Shown here in pieces: positions 1-7,642 of a stretch of 15,328 bases of DNA. Position 1 is the first letter of the stretch. Each line of letters begins with the position of its first letter. The notes beneath the pieces are model-generated. The model did no database searches and had not been told where the DNA came from. It was given only the letters and a program-made list of their open reading frames with translations. The stretch is taken from contig NZ_CAUEQY010000029.1 in the NCBI RefSeq assembly GCF_959020145.1, positions 1 through 15,328 of the forward strand. The letters run 5' to 3'. A program made the position numbers and the translations under genes. This DNA comes from an uncultured Bifidobacterium sp. Lineage in GTDB: Bacteria; Actinomycetota; Actinomycetes; Actinomycetales; Bifidobacteriaceae.

Positions 1-2
1 TT

Positions 3-1475
3 TCCTGCGAATACATGCACGCCATGGGCAATTCCGTCGGAAATATGGACGAATATGTTGCGCTGGAACGCTACCCGCAATATCAGGGCGGATTTATTTG
101 GGATTTCATTGATCAGGCGATTCTTGTGCGCTTGCCCGATGGCGATGAACGTCTCTGCTACGGCGGCGATTTCGGCGATCGTCCGAGCGATTACGAGTTT
201 GCCGGAGACGGTATTGTGTTCGCCGATCGCACGCCGTCGCCAAAGGCGCAAGACGTCAAGCAGCTGTATGCCAACGTGCGCATTGTGCCGGGTGAAACCG
301 GCGTTGAGATCGCGAATGACAATCTGTTCGTTTCCACCGCCGACTATGTGTTCGTTACGCGCGTGCTTGCGGATGGCGAGCCGGTATGGCAGGCCGAACA
401 GCGTTTTGATGTGCCGGCTGGCGAAACCAAGCACTTCGATATTGAATGGCCGTTGGAGGCCTACCGAGGCCAAGCCAACGAGCTCACGCTCGAAGTGAGC
501 CAACGCCTTGCCGCCGCGGAAGAGTGGGCGTCGAAGGGCTACGAGCTGTCGTTCGGCCAGACCGTGGTTGCAGGCTCCAAGCCGGTTGCTGCCAGCGAGA
601 CGAAGCCTGTTGACGGCATCGTGACCGTTGGCCGTTGGAATGCTGGCGTGCAGGGATCCGGTCGTGAGATTCTGCTGTCGCGTACGCAGGGCGGCATTGT
701 TTCGTACACGCTTGACGGCCGTGAATTCGTGCTGCGCAAGCCCACGCTCACCACGTTCCGCGCGCTGACCGACAACGATCGCGGTGCAGGCCACGGTTAC
801 GACCGCGCGCAGTGGGTCGGCGCAGGCCGTTACGCCAAGTGCGTCAACAACACCATCGAACAGGTCAATGACGATACGCTGAAAGCCGTATACGAGTACG
901 AGCTCGCCACTCCGCAGCGCACGCACGTCACCATCACGTATGTGGCAGACACCACCGGCAAGCTGCACTTGAGCGTCGACTATCCGGGTGAAACTCAGGA
1001 AGCCCCGACCATTCCGGCTTTCGGTTTGGAATGGACGCTGCCGGTCGAATACTCCAACCTGCGCTTCTACGGCCCCGGACCCGACGAAACCTACGCCGAC
1101 CGCAAGCATGCCAAGCTGGGCATTTGGAACACCAACGCTTACGACGATCATGCGCCGTACCTCATGCCGCAGGAAACCGGCAACCATGAGGATGTGCGTT
1201 GGGCTGAGATCACGGATGATGCCGGTCATGGCATGCGTGTGAGCCGTCACGGCGAATCAGCGTTCGCGCTCAGCCTGCAGCCGTACAGCGCATTCATGTT
1301 GGAAGAAGCCCAGCATCAGGACGAACTGCCCGCTCCGAAGCACATGTTCCTGCGCGTGCTCGCCGCGCAAATGGGCGTCGGCGGCGACGATTCCTGGATG
1401 AGCCCGGTGCACCCGCAGTACCACATTCCAGCCGATAAGCCGCTCCACTTGGATGTGGATATCGAGCTGATCTGA
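3..1475 (+). CDS. lacZ: Beta-galactosidase, GH2 (LacZ), C-terminal part; 5' end outside window
   Basis: This is the 3' part of a large cytosolic GH2 beta-galactosidase that hydrolyses lactose and related beta-galactosides. The open frame enters from the left edge (first full codon at position 3) and gives 490 residues. It begins with SCEYMHAMGNS, the LacZ nucleophile motif; the catalytic Glu is codon 9-11. The acid/base Glu and the sugar-binding and jelly-roll domains lie upstream, outside the window. After the barrel end come the linker domain and the beta-galactosidase small-chain domain, recognisable by TTFRALTDNDRG, RFYGPGPDETYADR and the PQETGNHEDVRW stretch. The protein ends in HLDVDIELI, as LacZ proteins of about 1020 residues do. 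A double hairpin follows the stop. The ATG at position 15 is internal, not a start. Family assignment is very secure; the preferred substrate cannot be told from this part. Confidence 0.95.
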   Translation, partial: SCEYMHAMGNSVGNMDEYVALERYPQYQGGFIWDFIDQAILVRLPDGDERLCYGGDFGDRPSDYEFAGDGIVFADRTPSPKAQDVKQLYANVRIVPGETGVEIANDNLFVSTADYVFVTRVLADGEPVWQAEQRFDVPAGETKHFDIEWPLEAYRGQANELTLEVSQRLAAAEEWASKGYELSFGQTVVAGSKPVAASETKPVDGIVTVGRWNAGVQGSGREILLSRTQGGIVSYTLDGREFVLRKPTLTTFRALTDNDRGAGHGYDRAQWVGAGRYAKCVNNTIEQVNDDTLKAVYEYELATPQRTHVTITYVADTTGKLHLSVDYPGETQEAPTIPAFGLEWTLPVEYSNLRFYGPGPDETYADRKHAKLGIWNTNAYDDHAPYLMPQETGNHEDVRWAEITDDAGHGMRVSRHGESAFALSLQPYSAFMLEEAQHQDELPAPKHMFLRVLAAQMGVGGDDSWMSPVHPQYHIPADKPLHLDVDIELI

Positions 1476-1479
1476 CACG

Positions 1480-1538
1480 TTGGGGCATGCCGGTTGCCCC
1501 AACAATTACGGGGGGGTCCGCGTATTCTGCGGACCCCC
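1480..1538 (+). terminator. Two consecutive hairpins after lacZ
   Basis: Directly after the lacZ stop there is a perfect 8-bp stem (TTGGGGCA at 1480-1487 with TGCCCCAA at 1495-1502). A perfect 10-bp GC-rich stem follows (GGGGGTCCGC at 1512-1521 with GCGGACCCCC at 1529-1538, 7-nt loop). The second hairpin is strong, but the following sequence (TGCTTGCGTTATTGCG) has no true T tract. Termination or 3'-end protection is inferred. Because tenA converges from the other side, the hairpins may serve both strands. Confidence 0.6.
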
Positions 1539-1566
1539 TGCTTGCGTTATTGCGTTACCGCGTTAC

Positions 1567-1584
1567 CGCCAATTTGCATTGGCG
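1567..1584. repeat. Short perfect inverted repeat between lacZ and tenA
   Basis: CGCCAAT and ATTGGCG form a perfect 7-bp inverted repeat around TTGC. It lies about 30 bp beyond the tenA stop and just after tandem copies of TTGCGTTA/CCGCGTTA (about 1543-1568). It may be part of the convergent termination zone, but no T tract is present. Confidence 0.35.
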
Positions 1585-1611
1585 CTCATTGCCTCATATC
1601 ATGCTCACCGC

Positions 1612-2310
1612 TCACCGCTGCGGATAGGAATCCTCAAAGAAGCGACGCTCGAGATGCACGATGGTGCGGAACACGTCGGCCTCCGAGCCATCCACCGACG
1701 CATACTCGTTGACGAGCGCGATCAGGCGGCCCGTCCAGGCGCGGAAATAATCGCCCTCATGCAAATCAACCCAACCCTTGTGCGCCGGAATCTGCTGAAC
1801 GACGCCAGCGTCGATGGTGCGCTTAGCCCAGGCAAGATAAATCCATTCCATGCAGCACAGCGCAGTAATGAGTTCTTCCCAAGTTCCCTGAACCAGCTTG
1901 GTCAGATATTCGCAATATTCACGATTTGCCGGAGTCTGCTCGGAATTATTGTATTCTTCGTCAGTAATTCCGTATTCCTTAAGGAATCCGGTAAAATATG
2001 TTGCTTCATTGTCAGCAAACCATTGCGATTGTTTCGCCAGCATATCTTTGGTTTCCTGACGCGGCGCAAGTTCAATCGCATGTGCCATGATGCCCTGATT
2101 AAAGAACTTGAAATCCTGAATTAAATAAGACTTCAAAATCGATTCTGGAAGTGTATCATCCAGCAATTCATTCACAAAACGCGAATTGATTGCCTGATTC
2201 CATTCGTCGGCCGCCGACATATACAGCTGATCGGCCACGGAACCCGGCTCGGCTCCCAACCACGCATAATCGCCGCTTGCGGACTGCGGCGCTTCCGGAA
2301 CATGATTCAT
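1612..2310 (-). CDS. tenA: TenA family thiaminase-type protein (thiamine salvage)
   Basis: This 232-residue all-helical protein belongs to the TenA/THI-4/PQQC-like family. Family members hydrolyse aminopyrimidine breakdown products of thiamine to HMP, or thiamine itself, in the cytosol. Visible marks are SYLIQDFKFF with the family Asp at residue 66, the catalytic cysteine region ITALCCMEWIYLAWAKR (Cys152/153) and the C-terminal LERRFFEDSYP with Glu221. The length is typical. I start at the ATG at 2310 because a GAGGGGGT Shine-Dalgarno lies about 10 nt upstream; an open frame extends 16 codons further up but has no ribosome site. The gene follows the GH2 gene on the same strand after 186 nt, and I see no TPP riboswitch core in that gap. 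The two adjacent cysteines make it unclear which one is catalytic. Confidence 0.88.
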   Translation of the reverse strand: MNHVPEAPQSASGDYAWLGAEPGSVADQLYMSAADEWNQAINSRFVNELLDDTLPESILKSYLIQDFKFFNQGIMAHAIELAPRQETKDMLAKQSQWFADNEATYFTGFLKEYGITDEEYNNSEQTPANREYCEYLTKLVQGTWEELITALCCMEWIYLAWAKRTIDAGVVQQIPAHKGWVDLHEGDYFRAWTGRLIALVNEYASVDGSEADVFRTIVHLERRFFEDSYPQR

Positions 2311-2496
2311 GGTCACAAGACCCCCTCGGTTAATGCGGCCAATGCAAACGCAACGCACATCTCCTCGCTCCGTTCCGCCGTGGCTCGCTGTGATGGCGCC
2401 ATAATAGCCGCCGTTCCCAACGTACCGAACGCGCCACCGAAACGCAAGAAGCAGAACGCTTCCATGACCGCCATGACCGCACTCAATCTCGGCGAA

Positions 2497-4665
2497 TCAT
2501 TGCGCGAATTTGTTGAGGCGGCGATCGTAGGTCATGAGGCCGTTGAGCTCTTCTTCGACGTCGGAAACCTGCGTATACACGTAGCCCGCCAATCCGCGTG
2601 ATTCCAACGATTCCGCCGAATCAAGCACGGAACGGACGGCAGTGCGCCAATCCTCAATCGAATCGTATTCACCGTAGCCGTACGCGCGCGAAACCGCAGC
2701 ATGATCGGCAACCAACTGCGCCAATCCTCCGAATTCCGAAATCACGAACGCACGAACGCCATGCTGCGCAACCGGCAACACCGCGTAATGCGCGGCACGA
2801 CGACGCCGCTTATGCCGCTTTTCATATTCGGCCACATACCCACGCAACGGCCCCTTATCCGGGTAGATTTCCAGCGGACGGAAGTAGTTGTGCACGCTGT
2901 GAACATCGCCGCAACGCTGGTCGTACCAGCCACTCGTGGCGTCGATCGGGCGCGTCGGGTCAAGCGCATGAATGCGTTCCGCCGCATCGCACGCGTCGAA
3001 CTGCCCCCACCCTTCGTTGAACAGCACCCACGTGACGATCGACGGGTGGCCGGCAAGCATGTGCACCATGGCATCGCAGGTGCGCGACCAGTCGCGGCGG
3101 TACGTCGAATCGTCGGCACCGAGCGCCGCGAAATGCTTCGCCGTGTCGTCGCGGTACTTGTTCCATGTGGCACGCATGAGCGTCGGCTTGCGGTTGGTGA
3201 CCCACGCGTTGTATTCGCCGCCACCCGACACCGCGTCCTGCCATACCAGCATGCCGAGGCGGTCACAATGGTAGTACCAGCGCGCCGACTCGATTTTGAT
3301 ATGCTTGCGCAGCATAGTAAAGCCGGATTCCTTCATGGCGATTATGTCATGCACCAGCGCTTCATCACTCGGCGCGGTCAGCAGGCCGTCCGGCCAATAG
3401 CCCTGGTCGAGCACACCCTTGAGGAACACCGGCTTGCCATTGAGATGGAAGCGCGCGATACCCTTCAAATCAGGCTTAATCTCAACCGTGCGGAACGCGC
3501 AATACGAGCGCACAATATCTTGCTTTTCCTGCGATTTCGCGGGTTTCTCTTGAATTTCCTGCGATTCTTGCTGCAGCTTTTCCTGCTTTCCCTGCGATTT
3601 CGCCGCACCAAATTCCAGCGTCGCCGTCACGTCATACAAATACGGATCGTTCGGCGACCACAAGTGTTCGGCCCGCGTTGCGATTTCCGTGCGCACCTTG
3701 CGCATGCCAGCCGGCAGCAATTCGTCCGCGACGATCGTGCCGTCCGCGGGATCGGCTACGACGATATGCAGTTTGGCATTCGGCTTATCTCCGCCGATTT
3801 CCGCGCGAATAAACAATCTGCCGTCGGCGGCGCCCTTCAGCGTAAGCGTCTGCACGTACGCTTCCGGCACGATCTCCATCCACACGCTCTGCCAAATGCC
3901 GCTTTGCGCGGTGTACCAAATCCCCTCGCGCTCGATTTTCTGCTTGCCGCGCATTTGCGTACCCGAATCGTTCGGATCGTACACGCACAACGCAATCTCG
4001 AAAGCATCATCGGGATCGACGAATGCCGAAATATCGACGTCAAACGGCAAATATCCCCCGACATGCATCCCTGCAAACTGCCCGTTGATAAAGCAGGCGC
4101 ACACGTAATCGACCGCTTCGAAATGCAGCATCAAGCGGTTCGCATCGCCGATCTGCCGAACCGCTTCCCCTCCCCCAAGCGTCACGGGATGCACCACCGT
4201 GCGATACCAGATCATATTGTCTGGGTAAATCGTCTGATGCACGCCGGAAAGCGCGGATTCCGGGGAGAACGGCACCAAAATCTTGCCGTCGAACGTTTCG
4301 GGGATGGCCGCTTCCTTCACTGCCTGCACCGCTTCGTCACGGGTGAGCACAGCCGCGGATTTGCGCCATTTCGAGCCGTTGCCGCTTTCGGGAATGGATA
4401 CGATCGCGTAATCCCAGAATCCGTTGAGCATGGTGTGATTGCCGCGCACCATGGTTGGGCGCGGATGCTCGTTCAGGATTGGCGTGCGGCCGTTTTCCAG
4501 TTTGCGTTCGCCGTCTTTTGCAGGGCAGAACGCCTTGTGGGCGTCGTTGGAAGACAGCCATTCGCCGGCGATCTGTTCGCCCCAAGGCGTCCACAACTGC
4601 TGCAGCGGCTCTTGGGAACGCATTTTCGTAGGCGCGGCTTTCAGCACTCGCTTGACGTCCAACAT
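2497..4665 (-). CDS. Glycoside hydrolase family 2 protein, cytosolic
   Basis: This 722-residue protein is a GH2 beta-glycosidase with no signal peptide or membrane segment, so it should act on imported oligosaccharides. The N-terminal half holds the sugar-binding domain (LNGFWDYAIV, IWYRTVVHPV, FEAVDYVCACFINGQFAGMH, GIWQSVWMEIVPE) and the immunoglobulin-like domain. The C-terminal half is the TIM barrel: VLFNEGWGQFD with acid/base Glu551, VISEFGGLA with nucleophile Glu644, and GYVYTQVSDVEEELNGLMTYDRR at the end. The start at 4665 has a GGGAGG site 5 nt upstream; a frame extending to 4707 has none. An unusual KSQ/ESQ-rich insert occupies residues 356-382. Beta-galactosidase, beta-glucuronidase and beta-glucosaminidase all remain possible. 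The upstream region contains four similar palindromes that may bind a sugar-responsive repressor. Confidence 0.9.
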   Translation of the reverse strand: MLDVKRVLKAAPTKMRSQEPLQQLWTPWGEQIAGEWLSSNDAHKAFCPAKDGERKLENGRTPILNEHPRPTMVRGNHTMLNGFWDYAIVSIPESGNGSKWRKSAAVLTRDEAVQAVKEAAIPETFDGKILVPFSPESALSGVHQTIYPDNMIWYRTVVHPVTLGGGEAVRQIGDANRLMLHFEAVDYVCACFINGQFAGMHVGGYLPFDVDISAFVDPDDAFEIALCVYDPNDSGTQMRGKQKIEREGIWYTAQSGIWQSVWMEIVPEAYVQTLTLKGAADGRLFIRAEIGGDKPNAKLHIVVADPADGTIVADELLPAGMRKVRTEIATRAEHLWSPNDPYLYDVTATLEFGAAKSQGKQEKLQQESQEIQEKPAKSQEKQDIVRSYCAFRTVEIKPDLKGIARFHLNGKPVFLKGVLDQGYWPDGLLTAPSDEALVHDIIAMKESGFTMLRKHIKIESARWYYHCDRLGMLVWQDAVSGGGEYNAWVTNRKPTLMRATWNKYRDDTAKHFAALGADDSTYRRDWSRTCDAMVHMLAGHPSIVTWVLFNEGWGQFDACDAAERIHALDPTRPIDATSGWYDQRCGDVHSVHNYFRPLEIYPDKGPLRGYVAEYEKRHKRRRRAAHYAVLPVAQHGVRAFVISEFGGLAQLVADHAAVSRAYGYGEYDSIEDWRTAVRSVLDSAESLESRGLAGYVYTQVSDVEEELNGLMTYDRRLNKFAQ
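3520..3600 (-). repeat. In-frame tandem repeat inside the GH2 gene (KSQ/ESQ units)
   Basis: On the plus strand, TTCCTGCGATT recurs three times at 30-33 bp spacing. In the protein this gives three 10-11-residue units starting KSQGKQ, ESQEIQ and KSQEKQ (residues 356-382). The stretch is Gln/Lys/Glu-rich and sits between the immunoglobulin-like domain and the barrel. It looks like an expanded charged linker rather than part of the GH2 fold. Confidence 0.75.
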
Positions 4666-4739
4666 AAGAGCCTCCCTGCAGCATCGCATTTCCCTCAACT
4701 TCCCCATTGTAACGAGAGGAATGGCAAAGAGAAATAGCG

Positions 4740-4767
4740 ATTGTTACGGATTTTGAAATCGATTCAA
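4740..4767 (-). promoter_or_regulatory. Possible promoter of the GH2 gene
   Basis: Read on the minus strand, TTGAAT (4767-4762) and AACAAT (4745-4740) are separated by 16 nt; each matches the consensus at 4 of 6 positions. One of the four palindromes (4749-4760) lies in the spacer, which would suit repression. A second -10-like TACAAT lies at 4711-4706 but has a poor -35. This is inference only. Confidence 0.3.
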
Positions 4768-4851
4768 TCCGGATTGCACTATAGATTTGTAAAATCGTAT
4801 ATAGAAAGTCGAATATTGCACATTAGATTTACAAGTCGGATTTGCAAAATC
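4749..4851. promoter_or_regulatory. Cluster of four related palindromes upstream of the GH2 gene
   Basis: Four copies of a GATTT-N2/3-AAATC-like palindrome occur: GATTTTGAAATC (4749-4760), GATTTGTAAAATC (4784-4796), GATTTACAAGTC (4826-4837) and GATTTGCAAAATC (4839-4851). The second and fourth share longer flanks (ATATA then AAAG). TTGCAC precedes the second and third. The region is strongly AT-rich compared with its neighbours. It lies 85-190 nt upstream of the GH2 start and just beyond the metG terminator. The arrangement is that of a multi-operator control region; the regulator is not in the window. Confidence 0.55.
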
Positions 4852-4857
4852 AGATAT

Positions 4858-4897
4858 AAAAAGCCGGTGCAAGAACTTCGTAATTCCTTGCACCGGC
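4858..4897 (-). terminator. Intrinsic terminator of metG
   Basis: On the minus strand a perfect 11-bp stem (GCCGGTGCAAG with CTTGCACCGGC, 13-nt loop) is followed at once by TTTTT. It lies about 70 nt beyond the metG stop. It separates metG from the GH2 control region on the same strand. Confidence 0.92.
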
Positions 4898-4965
4898 AAT
4901 CAGAACAACTCACCTTAGCGGCAAATCAGGCCAAATCAAGCCGAATCCCCAGGTGAATCAGCGAA

Positions 4966-6828
4966 TCAGCCTTCCAGCTTGGCCTTTTCGGCGGCAAGAC
5001 GGGCCGCCTCGGCCTCACGACGAGCCTTCAGCTCCGAATCGAAGCGAGCGAGCTCCTCTTCGACGGCCTCCGGCGGAATCTTCGCGAAAATCGGATGCGG
5101 CTTCGGCACTGCAGTGCCGGCCACGATCGGCTCGGAAGCCCACGGATGCACGGTTTCGCCCAGCTTGTAGTCGCCGGTGATGATCGGATACATGAAGCCC
5201 GGCTTGTCGAGATCCTCGACCTCTTCCAAGCGCGGCAACGGCGAGAACGTGCCTGTGCCGCCGAGAGCCTCCCACACCTTCTGCGCGGAATGCGGCAGGA
5301 ACGGGGCCAGCAGGTGGTTCGCGTCGGACACGGCCTGGGCGGCAACGTGCAGCACGGTGCCGAGGCGAGCCGGATTGTCCTTGATCTTCCACGGTTCGGT
5401 GGCGGAAATGTACTTGTTGATGTCGCCGACCACGCGCATGGCTTCACTCAGCGCGTTCTTCTGGCGATGGTTCTCGATCAGCGAACCGACCGTGTCGAAC
5501 GCGGCCTTGGTTTCGCTCAGCAGAGCGCGATCCTCATCGGTCATTTCGCTCTCATCGAGCGCCGGAATCTCACCGAAGTTCTTGTTCATCAGATTGGCCA
5601 CACGGTTGACGAGGTTGCCCCAGGAAGCGGCAAGCTCCTCGTTGTTGTGGCGCACGAACTCAGCCCATGTGAAGTCGGAATCGGAGCTTTCCGGACCGGC
5701 CACGGAAATGTAGTAGCGCACGGCATCCACAGGGTAGCGGGCGAGAATGTCCTTCACATAAATGACGATGCCACGCGAAGACGAGAACTTCTTGCCTTCC
5801 ATGGTCATGAATTCGGAAGCCACGACCTGCTCCGGCATGTTCAGCGGACCGAGCTTGCCGGTTTCGCCGCCCTTGGAGCCCTGACCGTTGTAGCCGAGCA
5901 TTTCGGACGGCCAGATCTGGGAGTGGAACGTGATGTTGTCTTTGCCCATGAAGTAGTAGCCCGGGGTTTCCGGATCATTCCACCATGCGCGCCATGCTTC
6001 CGGATCGCCCTTGCGGCGAGCCCATTCGATGGATGCCGACAAGTAGCCGATCACCGCGTCGAACCACACGTACAGCTTCTTGTTCGGATTGTCGATCCAG
6101 CCGGCAACCGGAACGGGAATGCCCCAGTCGATGTCACGCGTGATGGCACGCGGCTTGACTTCCTTGAACAGGCCGATGGAGAAGTTGATGACGTTGGTAC
6201 GCCAGCCTTCGCGGGTCTTCAGCCATGCGAGATTGGCTTCGGCGAGCGCCGGCAGGTCGAGGAAGAAGTGTTCGGTTTCCTCAAAGCGCGGGGTTTCGCC
6301 GTTGATTTTGGAAACGGGATTGATGAGCTCGTCCGGGTCGAGTTCGTTGCCGCAGGCGTCGCACTGGTCGCCGCGGGCACCGTCGGCACCGCAGATCGGG
6401 CAGGTGCCTTCGATGTAACGGTCAGGCAGGGTGCGGCCGGTGGACGGCGAGATGGCGACCTTCTGGGTGCCCTTATAAATGTAGCCGTTGGCGAGGCACT
6501 GCTTGAACAGTTCCTGCACCACCTGCTCGTGATTGCCGGTGGTGGTGCGGGTGAACAGGTCGTAGCTCAGGCCGAGATCGCACAGATCCTTGGCGATCAC
6601 ACGGTTGTAACGGTTGGCGAGCTCCTGTGCGCTGACGCCTTCCTTGTCGGCTTCCACCAGGATCGGGGTGCCGTGCTCGTCGGTGCCAGACACCATCAGC
6701 ACGTCATTGCCCTTCATGCGCTCGTAGCGCGCGTATACGTCGGAGGGCACGCCGAATCCGGCGACGTGACCGATATGACGGGGGCCGTTAGCATACGGCC
6801 AAGCAACATTCACCAAAATATGACTCAT
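4966..6828 (-). CDS. metG: Methionyl-tRNA synthetase
   Basis: This 620-residue class I aminoacyl-tRNA synthetase charges tRNA-Met with methionine using ATP. Motifs are HIGH at residues 18-21 (PYANGPRHIGH), a four-cysteine zinc knuckle CPIC...CDAC at 143-159, WFDAVIGY near 255, and the second signature KFSSSR at 347-352 in place of KMSKS. An anticodon-binding helical domain follows (NRVANLMNKNFGEIP and onward). The protein ends in a short charged tail (REAEAARLAAEK) and lacks the EMAP/Arc1p-like C-terminal tRNA-binding domain of E. coli MetG. The start is fixed by MSHILVNVAWPY at the usual family N-terminus. A TATAAT box lies only 8 nt upstream of the ATG and no Shine-Dalgarno fits, so the mRNA is probably leaderless. 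A strong terminator follows. Identification is very secure. Confidence 0.97.
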   Translation of the reverse strand: MSHILVNVAWPYANGPRHIGHVAGFGVPSDVYARYERMKGNDVLMVSGTDEHGTPILVEADKEGVSAQELANRYNRVIAKDLCDLGLSYDLFTRTTTGNHEQVVQELFKQCLANGYIYKGTQKVAISPSTGRTLPDRYIEGTCPICGADGARGDQCDACGNELDPDELINPVSKINGETPRFEETEHFFLDLPALAEANLAWLKTREGWRTNVINFSIGLFKEVKPRAITRDIDWGIPVPVAGWIDNPNKKLYVWFDAVIGYLSASIEWARRKGDPEAWRAWWNDPETPGYYFMGKDNITFHSQIWPSEMLGYNGQGSKGGETGKLGPLNMPEQVVASEFMTMEGKKFSSSRGIVIYVKDILARYPVDAVRYYISVAGPESSDSDFTWAEFVRHNNEELAASWGNLVNRVANLMNKNFGEIPALDESEMTDEDRALLSETKAAFDTVGSLIENHRQKNALSEAMRVVGDINKYISATEPWKIKDNPARLGTVLHVAAQAVSDANHLLAPFLPHSAQKVWEALGGTGTFSPLPRLEEVEDLDKPGFMYPIITGDYKLGETVHPWASEPIVAGTAVPKPHPIFAKIPPEAVEEELARFDSELKARREAEAARLAAEKAKLEG

Positions 6829-6836
6829 GGTGCCCG

Positions 6837-6842
6837 ATTATA
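6837..6842 (-). promoter_or_regulatory. -10 box of metG (leaderless start likely)
   Basis: On the minus strand TATAAT at 6842-6837 is followed by 8 nt (CGGGCACC) and then the metG ATG at 6828. Transcription would start 6-7 nt after the box, leaving a leader of about 1-3 nt. I see no convincing -35 box at 17-18 nt. Confidence 0.65.
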
Positions 6843-6917
6843 CAAAGCGCCATATCCCGCATTTTCCATGTATTTCGGTAGTTGGATTTTTATTGGAGGA
6901 TGGACGTGCGATCATCG

Positions 6918-6935
6918 ATTTCAATCGTTTGAAAT
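6918..6935. promoter_or_regulatory. Palindrome in the metG / AbiEi-like divergent region
   Basis: ATTTCAA and TTGAAAT form a perfect 7-bp inverted repeat around TCGT. It lies between the divergent metG and AbiEi-like genes, 90 nt from the metG start. It is followed by two direct copies of TTTGCAT (6938 and 6950). It is an operator candidate only by form. Confidence 0.35.
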
Positions 6936-6966
6936 AGTTTGCATCATAATTTGCATATCTGCCGAT

Positions 6967-7014
6967 CTATCCACATTGTTGCATTACGTAACAATCATTT
7001 TCCACATATCCACA
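6967..7014 (+). promoter_or_regulatory. Three DnaA-box-like 9-mers plus a palindrome
   Basis: CTATCCACA (6967-6975), TTTTCCACA (6998-7006) and ATATCCACA (7006-7014) lie in 48 bp on one strand. The middle one fits the DnaA box consensus TTWTNCACA; the other two differ at one position. Between them sits an inverted repeat, ATTGTT-N9-AACAAT (6975-6995), with TTACGTAA at its core. The region is AT-rich and intergenic, upstream of the AbiEi-like gene. Binding is not shown. Confidence 0.4.
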
Positions 7015-7066
7015 GATTTTCGGGGGCTGGTGGCGCAACGGAATTCGAATCCGCTACGGTACCGTC

Positions 7067-7642
7067 ATGGACACTCCACCACCCCTTCTGGGCAACGATG
7101 ACCTTCCGGGCCCGATGTGCCTGAACCTGCTGGCCTCATCCGGCGCGCTGTGCAAGCTCGACAGCGCGAACGCCTATTCATGCCACGATTCGGACACGTT
7201 GTACGGGCGGTCCTGCATCATCGCGACATTGCTGCCGAGCCGGTCCGTGGCATGTTCACGCACCGCCGCATGGGTTTGGCTAGGCGGCACCTTCCCCGAA
7301 TCCATCGACATTATCGCGAAAGCCCACTATCGAGCGCTACGTTACGGCCGTAAAATCAACGTTTTCAACCGTCTCGCACCAAACGAACACACCATCAAAG
7401 TCGGTCCGATCATCGTGACCACGCCTGTTCGCACCGCATGCGATCTCGCATTGAACTGCACCCCCGAAAGCGAATCGTTGGTTTCCGAAATCATCTGCAT
7501 GCTCATGCAGGAATTTCATTTCCGCTCCAACGATTGCATGCAAATCATGCAGGAGACGAAGCATATTCGCAACGCGCCACAGGCGCGCAACTACATTCTT
7601 GCGATCGACGGAAGAAGCGACGACTATGAGCGCAGCGCATAG
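7067..7642 (+). CDS. AbiEi-antitoxin-like protein of unknown function
   Basis: This 191-residue protein has no confident name. The part around residues 65-130 (AAWVWLGG, then IIVTTPVRTACDLAL) resembles the C-terminal region of AbiEi-type antitoxin-like proteins and of actinobacterial DUF559-associated proteins, which share a VTTP-RT-DLA motif. The usual N-terminal winged-helix portion is short or missing, and there is no nuclease-like C-terminus. It is rich in cysteine (nine, at 19, 29, 39, 50, 63, 125, 131, 144 and 157). No strong ribosome site precedes the ATG; a start at Met17 is possible. The gene overlaps the next by 17 nt, so the two are likely translated together. No AbiEii-type nucleotidyltransferase toxin is nearby. 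It may be a domesticated orphan; function unknown. Confidence 0.6.
   Translation: MDTPPPLLGNDDLPGPMCLNLLASSGALCKLDSANAYSCHDSDTLYGRSCIIATLLPSRSVACSRTAAWVWLGGTFPESIDIIAKAHYRALRYGRKINVFNRLAPNEHTIKVGPIIVTTPVRTACDLALNCTPESESLVSEIICMLMQEFHFRSNDCMQIMQETKHIRNAPQARNYILAIDGRSDDYERSA

Noticed and set aside
1480..2124. Plus-strand open frame continuing after lacZ
   Set aside because: It begins in the terminator hairpin and lies antisense to tenA, with no domain.
2311..2496. TPP riboswitch before tenA
   Set aside because: The CTGAGA and ACCTGATCTGGATAATGCC-type core of TPP riboswitches is not present; I see only a TATTAT box with a poor -35.
2701..4737. Long plus-strand open frame (678 codons) opposite the GH2 gene
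   Set aside because: It is antisense to a gene with clear GH2 motifs. Its translation is Arg/His-rich with no recognisable domain, as expected of a shadow in GC-rich DNA.
6900..6932. Ten-codon frame with GGAGG just before its ATG
   Set aside because: The ribosome site abuts the start codon with no spacing and the frame is very short; likely chance.
6829..7066. Chromosomal replication origin
   Set aside because: DnaA-box-like sites are present, but there is no dnaA, dnaN or rpmH nearby and the gap is short.
5095..7101. Long plus-strand open frame (668 codons) opposite metG
   Set aside because: It is antisense to unmistakable methionyl-tRNA synthetase and runs through the intergenic region. 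No ribosome site or domain seen.
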